NCBI GenBank assembly: GCA_910586515.1
Contig: CAJUGL010000018.1
Span: 1-56,765 of the forward strand
From: an uncultured Acetatifactor sp.
GTDB lineage: Bacteria; Bacillota; Clostridia; Lachnospirales; Lachnospiraceae
DNA length: 56,765 nucleotides
Reading direction: 5' to 3'
A program made the position numbers and the translations under genes. The notes beneath the pieces were generated by a model. That model saw nothing but the letters and a program-made list of their open reading frames with translations. It was not told the DNA's origin and searched no databases. Positions 24,482-32,595 of this stretch are shown one piece after another. The first letter of the stretch is position 1. Every line of letters begins with the position of its first letter.

Positions 24482-27400
24482 TTACTTAAAATACGCCACG
24501 CCGGATTCAAAAATACGCATATCCTGCTCGCCGTATATATTCAGCGCCACGCCTTCACCGCGTCTCTCCGCATGCACCATCTTGCCAAAGCATCTTCCGT
24601 CAGGAGAAGTAATACCTTCAATGGCGCAGTAGGAGCCATTGATGTTATATTCCTCGTCCATGGACACATTTCCCTCCTGATCGGAGTACCTGGTCGCCAC
24701 CTGCCCATTGGCAAACAGACTGTCAATCCATTCGGCTGGCGCCACAAAACGGCCCTCTCCATGGGATGCAGGATTACAGTACACACCGCCCAAAACAGCC
24801 TGCTGCAGCCAGGGTGACTGATTGGAAACCACCTTCGTGTAAGCCATCTTGGAAATATGGCGATTGATCGTATTGAAGGTCAGCGTAGGCGAATCCTCTG
24901 TCTGCCCCACGATCTCCCCGTGAGGCACCAGGCCCAGCTTGATCAGAGCCTGGAATCCGTTGCAGATGCCCAGAGCAAGCCCGTCTCTCTCTTTCAGCAG
25001 CTTCATGACAGCCTCCTCCAGCCTGGCATTCCGGAATGCCGTGGCAAAGAATTTCGCGCTGCCGTCAGGCTCGTCGCCTGCAGAAAACCCTCCCGGGAAC
25101 ATGATAATCTGCGCCTGAGCAATTGCCCGGTCAAATTCCTCTACAGATTCCCGGATATCCTGAGCGCTCAGATTGCGGAACACCTTTGTCACCACATCCG
25201 CTCCCGCCCGCTCAAAGGCCCTGGCGCTGTCATACTCGCAGTTCGTTCCCGGAAATACAGGAATAAACACCTTCGGTCTGGCAACCTTATTCCTGCACAC
25301 ATGAACGCTTTCCGCCCGGTAACAGCTTTCCGCCAGAGGCTCTGTGTCCTTTGACGCCTTTGTGGTGTAGACCTTCTCCAGCCCGGAACTCCATGCCGCC
25401 GCGGCCTCCTCCAAGTCTATCTTCACTTCGCCCCAGACCAGCGCCTTCTCCTCCGTGACAGTTCCCGCAAGGATATAGGGAATCCCCTTCTCTTCCAGAA
25501 CCGCCAGACCGTCCTGCGGAATTTCCGCCAGAATATTTCCCAGCCCGTTCCCGAAAAGATTCCCCTGCGTCAGCCCTTCTTCCATTACCGCGCCCAGCTT
25601 GTTGCCGAATGCCATCTTTGACACTGCCGCCGCCAAGCCTCTGGCATCCAGCGCATATGCGGCGGCTATGATTCCTTCCTGAGCGAGACCGTGAATCTGT
25701 TCGTAGAGAGTCGACACCTCGTCATATACGGGAATATCAAAATCATCCCTTTCGATCTCAAAGAGCACAAGCCTGTGCCCCGCAGCCTTCAGCTCCGGCG
25801 TCACAATATCTCCGCTGCCCGCAATATCCACGGCAAATGATACCAAAGTAGGCGGAACGTCGATATCGTTGAATGTCCCGGACATGCTGTCCTTTCCGCC
25901 GATGGAAGGCAGGCCGAATCCGATCTGGGCGTCATATGCTCCCAGCAGCGCGGCAAAAGGCTGGCTCCAGCGGGAAGGCTCTCCGGTCATTCTCCGGAAA
26001 TATTCCTGAAACGTAAAGCGGATTTTTGAATGATCCCCCCCTGAAGCGACGATCTTCGCCATGGACTCCACCACCGCATATACAGCGCCGTGGTAAGGAC
26101 TCCAGGAAGACAGATAGGGATCAAAGCCGTGGCTCATCATGGTAACCGTATCCGTCTTTCCCTGCAGCACAGGAAGCTTTGCCACCATGGTCTGGGTCTC
26201 GGTAAGCTGATATTTTCCGCCGTAGGGCATCAGTACGCTGCCCGCGCCGATGGAAGAGTCGAACATCTCCACCAACCCCTTCTGTGAACACACGTTCAGA
26301 TCTTTTAACAAGGTCAGCCAGGCAGACTTGACGTCGCCTTCCTGCAGTTTCTTGCCGACTTCAGGCACCGCCCACTTCTCGAAGTAATTGTCCCTCTCAT
26401 CCGGGATGTCCACCTTCACTTTGGTTTCCTGGTGTGCGCCGTTGGTATCCAGGAACGCCCGTTTCAGATCCACAATTTTGCGTCCTCTCCAGCGCAGTAC
26501 CAGCCGGGGTTCCTCCGTGACTGCGGCCACCTCCACAGCCTCCAGATTCTCCTCTGCCGCATACCGCAGAAATTCCTCCGCATTCCCGGGTTCGATCACC
26601 ACGGCCATACGTTCCTGCGACTCGGATATGGCCAGCTCCGTCCCGTCCAGACCCGCGTATTTTTTCGGCACCTTATCCAAATCCACCGTGAGACCGTCCG
26701 CCAGCTCTCCTATGGCCACGGACACCCCTCCCGCCCCGAAATCATTGCACTTTTTAATCAGGCGGCTGACTTCCTCACGTCTGAAAAGCCGCTGAATCTT
26801 ACGCTCTGTGGGCGCATTTCCCTTCTGTACCTCTGCGCCGCAGGTCTCAATGGACTGCTCCGTATGTACCTTGGAGGAACCGGTAGCGCCTCCGCAGCCG
26901 TCTCTCCCTGTGCGTCCTCCCAGTAAAATGATGATATCTCCCGGTTCGGAAGTGCCTCTGACCACATTCTTTCTGGGCGCCGCCCCCATGACCGCTCCGA
27001 TCTCCATTCTCTTTGCCACATAATCCGGATGATAGATTTCCTTCACGAATCCTGTGGCCAAGCCGATCTGGTTGCCGTAGGAAGAGTAGCCGCCGGCAGC
27101 CCCGCGCACTAATCTTTTCTGGGGCAGTTTTCCCTTCAGCGTCTCCGAAACCGGAACCGTGGGATCTGCGGCGCCCGTCACGCGCATGGCCTGATACACA
27201 TAACCTCTTCCGGAGAGAGGATCGCGGATAGCGCCTCCCAGACAGGTAGCGGCCCCGCCGAACGGCTCGATCTCCGTGGGATGGTTGTGGGTTTCATTCT
27301 TGAAAAACACCAGCCACTCTTCTGTCTCCTTCCTGTCCCCGTAATCCATCTCCACAGGCACCACAACGGAGCATGCGTTTATCTCCTCGGACTCCTCCAT

Positions 27401-28273
27401 ATCCTCCAGTCTGCCATCCTTTTTCAGCTTTTTCATGGCCATAAGAGCCAGATCCATAAGGCAGATGAACTTGTCCTTCCTGTCCCCGTACACCTCTTCC
27501 CGGGTATCCAGATAACTGCGGTATGCAGTCTCTATGGGAGAACGATAATAGCCTTCCCCGAACTCCACCTCCGTCAATTCCGTAGAGAAGGTGGTATGGC
27601 GGCAATGATCCGACCAATAGGTATCCAATACACGGATCTCCGTCATCGTGGGATTGCGCCTCTCCTCATCGCGGAAATAATTCCGGATGTGCAGGAAATC
27701 CTTAAGCGTCATTGCCAGAGACAGAGAGGCATAAAGCTCTTCCAGTTCCTCCCCGCTCATCCCGGTAAACCCTTCCAGCACCGCCACGTCCCCTGGCTCG
27801 TCATATTCCGTTATCAGCGTCTCCGGTTTATTCTCTCCCGTCTCTCTTGAGTCCACGGGATTAATGCAGTACGCCTTGATTCTGGCAAAATCTTCATCCG
27901 AGATATCTCCCTGAATCAGATAGGTAACCGCAGTCCGTATAACCGGCTCCTCGTCCTCCTTCAAAAAACGGACACACTGTACGGCGGAATCCGCCCTCTG
28001 ATCGAACTGCCCGGGCAGATACTCCACAGAGAACATCCTGGCCCCTGCCGGAAGCGCGATGGACTCCCGATACAATTTATCCACCGGCGGCTCGGAGAAC
28101 ACTGCCCCGCAGGCTCTCTCAAACACTTCGCCGGAGATATTTTCCACGTCATAGCGTATAAAGACCCTGACGCTCTCCACCCTGATTCCCAGAAAGCTGC
28201 CGATCTCCTCGTACAGCTCCCTCGCCTTTACGGCAAACGGCTCCTTTTTCTCCACATAGATACGTCTGACCAT
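24482..28273 (-). CDS. purL: Phosphoribosylformylglycinamidine synthase, single-chain large form
   Basis: Fourth step of purine synthesis: FGAR plus glutamine and ATP to FGAM. About 1263 aa, the long form with synthetase and glutaminase fused, rather than separate PurS, PurL and PurQ. Visible: PurS-like N-terminus, linker, FGAM synthetase halves (FKNETHNHPTEIEPFGGAAT, GIGGKDSMSGTF-like segment), and the C-terminal glutaminase with FPGTNCEYD, GGFSAGDEPDG, nucleophile Cys in LGICNGFQAL and the His/Glu pair in SHGEGRF. ATG at 28273 follows GGAGG at 10 nt; a TTG two codons earlier is the alternative. It is separated from purE-M-N-D by 9.5 kb. Confidence 0.95.
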   Translation of the reverse strand: MVRRIYVEKKEPFAVKARELYEEIGSFLGIRVESVRVFIRYDVENISGEVFERACGAVFSEPPVDKLYRESIALPAGARMFSVEYLPGQFDQRADSAVQCVRFLKEDEEPVIRTAVTYLIQGDISDEDFARIKAYCINPVDSRETGENKPETLITEYDEPGDVAVLEGFTGMSGEELEELYASLSLAMTLKDFLHIRNYFRDEERRNPTMTEIRVLDTYWSDHCRHTTFSTELTEVEFGEGYYRSPIETAYRSYLDTREEVYGDRKDKFICLMDLALMAMKKLKKDGRLEDMEESEEINACSVVVPVEMDYGDRKETEEWLVFFKNETHNHPTEIEPFGGAATCLGGAIRDPLSGRGYVYQAMRVTGAADPTVPVSETLKGKLPQKRLVRGAAGGYSSYGNQIGLATGFVKEIYHPDYVAKRMEIGAVMGAAPRKNVVRGTSEPGDIIILLGGRTGRDGCGGATGSSKVHTEQSIETCGAEVQKGNAPTERKIQRLFRREEVSRLIKKCNDFGAGGVSVAIGELADGLTVDLDKVPKKYAGLDGTELAISESQERMAVVIEPGNAEEFLRYAAEENLEAVEVAAVTEEPRLVLRWRGRKIVDLKRAFLDTNGAHQETKVKVDIPDERDNYFEKWAVPEVGKKLQEGDVKSAWLTLLKDLNVCSQKGLVEMFDSSIGAGSVLMPYGGKYQLTETQTMVAKLPVLQGKTDTVTMMSHGFDPYLSSWSPYHGAVYAVVESMAKIVASGGDHSKIRFTFQEYFRRMTGEPSRWSQPFAALLGAYDAQIGFGLPSIGGKDSMSGTFNDIDVPPTLVSFAVDIAGSGDIVTPELKAAGHRLVLFEIERDDFDIPVYDEVSTLYEQIHGLAQEGIIAAAYALDARGLAAAVSKMAFGNKLGAVMEEGLTQGNLFGNGLGNILAEIPQDGLAVLEEKGIPYILAGTVTEEKALVWGEVKIDLEEAAAAWSSGLEKVYTTKASKDTEPLAESCYRAESVHVCRNKVARPKVFIPVFPGTNCEYDSARAFERAGADVVTKVFRNLSAQDIRESVEEFDRAIAQAQIIMFPGGFSAGDEPDGSAKFFATAFRNARLEEAVMKLLKERDGLALGICNGFQALIKLGLVPHGEIVGQTEDSPTLTFNTINRHISKMAYTKVVSNQSPWLQQAVLGGVYCNPASHGEGRFVAPAEWIDSLFANGQVATRYSDQEGNVSMDEEYNINGSYCAIEGITSPDGRCFGKMVHAERRGEGVALNIYGEQDMRIFESGVAYFK

Positions 28274-28293
28274 TCCCAAATGTCCTCCATTTC

Positions 28294-28299
28294 ATTATA
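28294..28299 (-). promoter_or_regulatory. Probable purL -10 box
   Basis: TATAAT on the minus strand with a poor -35 (GACAGG at 18 bp). The leader would be under 25 nt, leaving no room for a riboswitch. Confidence 0.4.
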
Positions 28300-28340
28300 C
28301 CTGTATTCGTCGATTATCCTGTCTGCAGTCAAGGTCTCTC

Positions 28341-28943
28341 TCATTCCAAAACATTCTCGTTCTCGCCCACGCCCAGCATTTTCAGGATAAACTGAATCTC
28401 CCTGTCCACAGCCTCCGCCGTGATGCCTATGGTCTGGGCGGAAATCTTCAATCCTTCCAGCACAAACATAATGTTCCTGGCCATCCCCTTACAGTCCTCG
28501 CACAGAAATTCCCCGCTTTCCACACCGGTTTCGATAAGTTTCTCAATAATCCGCACTGCCGAATCAAACTGTCTCTTCAGAATATTCCCCTTCTTGCCTG
28601 GCTGCCCCTGGAAATAAAATTCGTACACCGCCTGAGTCAGAGTATCGCTCTTGCGCAGAAGTTCCTTTTTCTGCTCCCGAAGAAAAAGGATGAGAATATC
28701 CGCCGCCGTGGCATCCTCCGCAATACTGTCGGAAAACACATCGTCGGCTTCCTGGCTCTCCAGCTTCATGACCTCAAGAAATATCTGGCTGGTGCTGTCA
28801 AAATACAGATAGAGACCGCCTCTGCTGATTTCGCAGGCCTCCACGATATCCTTCATGGTAACTTTCTTAAAGCCCTTTTCCACAAATACCTTTCTGGCCG
28901 TCTCCAATATAAACTTCTTCTTCTGTACTGATTTTTCTCCCAT
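28341..28943 (-). CDS. TetR/AcrR family transcriptional regulator
   Basis: 200 aa. N-terminal helix-turn-helix, residues ~10-55 (ILETARKVFVEKGFKKVTMKDIVEACEISRGGLYLYF), is typical of TetR. The C-terminal ligand-binding helices are unrelated to any regulator I can name. A GGGGGTAAGG stretch lies before the ATG. It is encoded just upstream of purL, but no efflux pump or obvious target is adjacent, so the regulon is unknown. Confidence 0.9.
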   Translation of the reverse strand: MGEKSVQKKKFILETARKVFVEKGFKKVTMKDIVEACEISRGGLYLYFDSTSQIFLEVMKLESQEADDVFSDSIAEDATAADILILFLREQKKELLRKSDTLTQAVYEFYFQGQPGKKGNILKRQFDSAVRIIEKLIETGVESGEFLCEDCKGMARNIMFVLEGLKISAQTIGITAEAVDREIQFILKMLGVGENENVLE

Positions 28944-29010
28944 CCTTACCCCCCGTCGGTCCCCTCACCGATTTCCCTTTCCGCTTCTCTCCTGCAATAT
29001 CCCTGACTCT

Positions 29011-29478
29011 TTATCTGCGTGCGCCTGCCCTGTCCCAGTAATCCACCAGTTTACGCATCTGCTTAAGCACCATGAGAAAAATATCTTCCTCTACCGCCTC
29101 GTTCCACAATGTTGCCTTTGTCCTGCCTCCCAGCACATACCTGGACAAAATCCCCTTGAGGATATCCCAGTCCTTCAGCTCAGCCGCGGCAATTCTCCTC
29201 CGCTCGTCCTCATGGGTCTTGATGCGGTTTCTTGAATAGATATAGCTGTAATTACGATCCATAAACGCCGAAGCGGAAGCCTCCTTCACAAACCCCAGCA
29301 GATTGGAATCATACACCGGAAAACTGATGGAATTCTTACCGATCCCCTGCCCCTGGTAACTGCGGCTGACGTTTTTCCCCCCGTTTCGCTCCATCCACGG
29401 AAGATATTTCAGAAGAGGGTCCAGCGCGCGTCTGTACTCCTCAATCATTTGCTGACGGTATTCCAAATCCCGCTCCAT
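29011..29478 (-). CDS. Conserved hypothetical protein (possibly DUF6508)
   Basis: 155 aa, soluble and mixed alpha/beta. Conserved-looking segments are YLPWMERNGGK, ISFPVYDSNLLGFVKEA, DRNYSYIYSRNRI, and ILKGILSRYVLGGRTKATLWNEAV. I have seen similar proteins in Lachnospiraceae and tentatively place it in DUF6508. Function is unknown. Its promoter may be TGTACA with a 16-bp spacer and TAAAAT near 29.6 kb. It lies upstream of the TetR gene with a gap of 67 bp. Confidence 0.75.
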   Translation of the reverse strand: MERDLEYRQQMIEEYRRALDPLLKYLPWMERNGGKNVSRSYQGQGIGKNSISFPVYDSNLLGFVKEASASAFMDRNYSYIYSRNRIKTHEDERRRIAAAELKDWDILKGILSRYVLGGRTKATLWNEAVEEDIFLMVLKQMRKLVDYWDRAGARR

Positions 29479-29701
29479 AATAGCATCCCACCTTTACCGA
29501 AGTCTTTATTCTGCCTCTGCTCGCCGGCCCGGCAGCAGCCACTTCCCGCTGCGTTCCGGCCCTTCGGCAAAAACTGACACATATGTAATTTATTTTAACA
29601 CATTTTATGTAAATGTACAGCAGAATTTTATCCCCTGTCTCTCTATTTCGGCTGTCGAAAACCGTCGAAAAAAATATTTTTTAAAAAAATCAAAAAAACT
29701 A

Positions 29702-29790
29702 TTGACATATACCGGGGTATTGTGTATATTATAAGTGAATTCCCCTTTTATAGACGAAGGCACTTGCAATTTATTTGCGGGTGCTTTTGT
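29702..29790 (+). ncRNA. Strong promoter immediately followed by a terminator (possible ~50-nt RNA)
   Basis: TTGACA (29702-29707), exactly 17 bp, TATATT (29725-29730). About 26 nt after the -10 box, AAGGCACTTGCAA pairs with TTTGCGGGTGCTTTT (29757-29788): a 13-bp stem with a few GU pairs ending in TTTT. No reading frame fits in between and no plus-strand gene follows. The unit points into the 3' end of the convergent gene at 29795. It may be a small RNA, an attenuated leader, or a remnant. Confidence 0.5.
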
Positions 29791-29794
29791 CATT

Positions 29795-30187
29795 TCAGTT
29801 TAAAATATCCTGTCCTGTCTCATTTTTCATTTTATTTACATAAGCTTCCGGATCCTTCTCCATCTCCAGCATCGTGTCGAAAGCGGCCAGCAGCAGCCTT
29901 TGCTGCCTGTAGCGATTCATCTCCTCCGGCCGGTCCATGTATAGTTTGAAATGGTCAACCTGCCATACAATCACGTCGGCCAGGGTATACCCCGCCACTT
30001 TGTACCTGCACAGAAAATTACCATAGTCATGATAATAAGCAAGTTCCTGCAAAAGCCCCTGGGACTGCCTTATCCCCTGCCACAGTTTCTCTCCGTACTC
30101 CTCATCCAGCCCTGCCTGCCGGGCAAGATCACCTACATAATCCCCCAGAATCTCCAGAGCCCTCTTCAATTGTTCCTTCTTGTCCAT
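29795..30187 (-). CDS. Hypothetical helical protein
   Basis: About 130 aa, mostly alpha-helical, acidic, soluble. I do not recognise it. Segments such as LAYYHDYGNFLCRYKVAGYTLADVIVWQVDHFKLYM resemble proteins of unknown function found in Lachnospiraceae. ATG at 30187 follows AGGAG at 7 nt. An in-frame ATG at 30274, also with AGGAG, would add a hydrophobic 29-residue start and cannot be excluded. Confidence 0.7.
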   Translation of the reverse strand: MDKKEQLKRALEILGDYVGDLARQAGLDEEYGEKLWQGIRQSQGLLQELAYYHDYGNFLCRYKVAGYTLADVIVWQVDHFKLYMDRPEEMNRYRQQRLLLAAFDTMLEMEKDPEAYVNKMKNETGQDILN

Positions 30188-30341
30188 AATTTTTCTCCTA
30201 TTCTTCGTCTCTGCCCGGACGCCCGATTTTGGGAAAGAAAAAAGAAGTGTCAACAATGCCATCTCTAACATCATTCACGCTTCTCTCCTGTAAGATAATA
30301 TCCTCCGGCAGATAAATCCCTCCGGATGCACCTGCTTAAAA

Positions 30342-30412
30342 CAGGGGAAGAGAGGATCGAACTCCCATCAACGGTTTTGGAGACCGCCGCACTACCATTG
30401 TACTATTCCCCT
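30342..30412 (-). tRNA. tRNA-Trp (CCA)
   Basis: On the minus strand acceptor AGGGGAA pairs with TTCCCCT, with discriminator G. The anticodon stem GCGGT/ACCGT encloses loop CTCCAAA (anticodon CCA), and the T arm reads GGAGTTCGATCCTC. The 3' CCA is not encoded. Confidence 0.95.
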
Positions 30413-30440
30413 ACATACCGGCTCGCCGCCGACAAAAAGC

Positions 30441-30470
30441 ATTATAACACAGACTACCGCAAAAAATCAA
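30441..30470 (-). promoter_or_regulatory. tRNA-Trp promoter
   Basis: TTGATT (30465-30470), 18-bp spacer, TATAAT (30441-30446) on the minus strand, about 28 bp before the mature tRNA. Confidence 0.7.
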
Positions 30471-30552
30471 GTAGTTTTTGTAAATTTATTTGAAATTTTT
30501 CCGCACTTTTTTGACGGATGCATGCTGTCCCTCCCCAGACCCGGCTCCGCTC

Positions 30553-31929
30553 TCAAAAGAGCCGTTCAATCACTTCCCTGACATTCCTCACCCCGATAAT
30601 CTCTATCCCTTTGATCCCCCTGCACTCTTCCGCGCATACATAGGGCAGAACACAGGCGTCAAAGCCCAGTCGTCCCGCCTCAGCCACTCTCTGCTTTGCC
30701 ATGCTTACCGCCCTGACCTCACCGCTCAAACCCACTTCGCCGAAAGCCGTCAGTCTGGGACTCAACGCCGCATTCCGATAGCTGGACAGCACGGCGATCA
30801 CAATTCCCAAATCAATGGCAGGCTCCAGAATCTTTATTCCCCCCGTAATGTTCACGTAAGCATCACAGGAGGCCAGCTGCATGCCGGAGCGTTTCTCCAG
30901 CACTGCCATGAGCAGATTTACCCTGTTGAAATCCGTTCCCGTGGCCTGCCTGCGCGGAATACCGAAGTTGCTGTGACACACCAGGGCCTGAATCTCCACC
31001 AACAGCGGCCTGGTTCCCTCCATGGTACAGGTGACCACTGAACCGCTGGCATCCACCGGTCTGCCGTTCAGCATATACTCCGACGCATTCAGCACTTCCG
31101 CAAGCCCCTGCTCACGCATCTCAAAAACGCCTATCTCGTTGGTGGAGCCGAATCGATTCTTCACGCCCCGCAATATCCGATAAGAAGCATGCCTGTCTCC
31201 CTCAAAATAGAGCACGGTATCCACCATGTGCTCCAGCACCCTGGGTCCGGCCACGGTGCCTTCCTTGGTCACATGCCCCACAATAAACACGGATACTCCC
31301 AGCCCCTTGGCCAGCTGCAGCAGCACGGCTGTAGACTCTCTCACCTGAGACACGCTGCCGGGCGCAGAGGACACATTGTCGTTAAACATGGTCTGTATGG
31401 AATCAATAACCACTGCCTCCGGCCTGCGGCTGCGGATGACTTCCGATATTTCTTCCAGATTAGTCTCGCAGAGCAAAAGCATCTGCCGGGTGAATTCACC
31501 GATCCGATCCGCCCGCATTCTGATCTGAGCCGGCGACTCCTCCCCGGATATATACAATACCTCATGTCCCCTTCCGGAAAGCATGTGACATACCTGAAGC
31601 AGAAGCGTGGATTTTCCGATTCCGGGATCTCCGCCCACAAGAGTCAGCGAACCCTTTACTATGCCGCCTCCCAGCACACGGTCAAGCTCCCCTATTCCCG
31701 TAGATAGTCTGTCCTCCTCCCGCAGAGCCACTTCGGGCAGCGGGGTAGGCGCCACGCTGCCCCGCCTGCCCGGAGAAACGGAAAACCCTCCTCCTTTAGA
31801 CGGTTTTGCAGCAATCTCCTCTACAAGCGTATTCCATTCCTTACATCCGGGACACTGCCCCATCCACTTTGAGGATTCATATCCGCAATTCTGACAGAAA
31901 AAAACCGTGGACGCCTTTGCTTTTGCCAT
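30553..31929 (-). CDS. radA: DNA repair protein RadA
   Basis: RecA-related helicase/branch-migration factor in recombinational repair. About 458 aa. N-terminal zinc finger with two CxxC pairs (FFCQNCGY, GQCPGCKEW), RecA-like core with Walker A GDPGIGKST, RadA-specific KNRFG, and a C-terminal Lon-like domain (VNITGGIKILEPAIDLGI). ATG at 31929 follows GAGGAAGG. It lies 39 bp after the conserved gene at 31969 and downstream of clpC, as in many Firmicutes, where radA follows the clpC operon. Confidence 0.96.
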   Translation of the reverse strand: MAKAKASTVFFCQNCGYESSKWMGQCPGCKEWNTLVEEIAAKPSKGGGFSVSPGRRGSVAPTPLPEVALREEDRLSTGIGELDRVLGGGIVKGSLTLVGGDPGIGKSTLLLQVCHMLSGRGHEVLYISGEESPAQIRMRADRIGEFTRQMLLLCETNLEEISEVIRSRRPEAVVIDSIQTMFNDNVSSAPGSVSQVRESTAVLLQLAKGLGVSVFIVGHVTKEGTVAGPRVLEHMVDTVLYFEGDRHASYRILRGVKNRFGSTNEIGVFEMREQGLAEVLNASEYMLNGRPVDASGSVVTCTMEGTRPLLVEIQALVCHSNFGIPRRQATGTDFNRVNLLMAVLEKRSGMQLASCDAYVNITGGIKILEPAIDLGIVIAVLSSYRNAALSPRLTAFGEVGLSGEVRAVSMAKQRVAEAGRLGFDACVLPYVCAEECRGIKGIEIIGVRNVREVIERLF

Positions 31930-31968
31930 ACTTCCTTCCTCTATCTGCCCCGGTCTCAGGGACACTCC

Positions 31969-32382
31969 TTAAATCTGCTTTATCTTTACCGGTACCTCTC
32001 CTACGGCCTCAAGTTCAACACTCAGAGAAAGTTTTCCCCCTAATCCGGTCTTTATGGCTCCTATGCTGCTGCCGTCCACAAATACCTCATATGCCCTGTC
32101 ATCCGTAAGCCCTATGGTAATCTGCGCGTCCTCGTCACCCTCCACGGTAAACTCCACGCCGTCTTCCCTCTCCACGAAATCCAAAACACTGGTGCCCGGC
32201 ACGGATTCATAAAGGAACATTCCATTCTTTTCAAGCTTGGTAATTTCACTGCAGGTTTTAACTTTCAGCAAATCACCTTCATGCCGATAATCCTCCACCT
32301 TAGCCTTTTTTGCCAGCTTATGATTGCCGAAACTGATTGCGCCGTCCTTCTCGGTGCGGAGCAATTCCTCCACCACTGCCAT
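31969..32382 (-). CDS. Conserved hypothetical protein upstream of radA
   Basis: 137 aa, soluble, beta-rich. Segments such as KDGAISFGNHKL, SEITKLEKNGMFLYESVPGT and IGAIKTGLGGKLSLSVEL belong to a short Lachnospiraceae protein that databases sometimes label endosialidase. I see no sialidase motif and do not support that name. GGAGGG precedes the ATG. It sits between clpC and radA on the same strand, so a link to protein quality control or repair is possible but unproven. Confidence 0.75.
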   Translation of the reverse strand: MAVVEELLRTEKDGAISFGNHKLAKKAKVEDYRHEGDLLKVKTCSEITKLEKNGMFLYESVPGTSVLDFVEREDGVEFTVEGDEDAQITIGLTDDRAYEVFVDGSSIGAIKTGLGGKLSLSVELEAVGEVPVKIKQI

Positions 32383-32595
32383 CTGTGTACCCTCCTATCC
32401 TTTAGCTGTCTTCATTATGTCTTTTCGGAGATACGTCCGGCCGAATCACCTGTCTCCCTGTATACCGCAGCCGGAAGCACGTCGGAAGAACTGCTCCCTC
32501 CTGTCCGGCTGCCCTGCGGCAAAGGAAAAACGGCTCACCGTAAATCCCCTCACCCTTACAGTATAATATAAAATCTCTCCGATTTCTACAGATTT

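Noticed and set aside
28274..28340. Possible purine riboswitch upstream of purL
   Set aside because: The gap is under 70 bp and shows none of the conserved three-way junction elements.
29605..29793. 62-codon frame behind the gene at 29795
   Set aside because: It covers the antisense of a strong promoter and terminator, is rich in Phe and Lys from AT-rich DNA, and lacks a ribosome-binding site.
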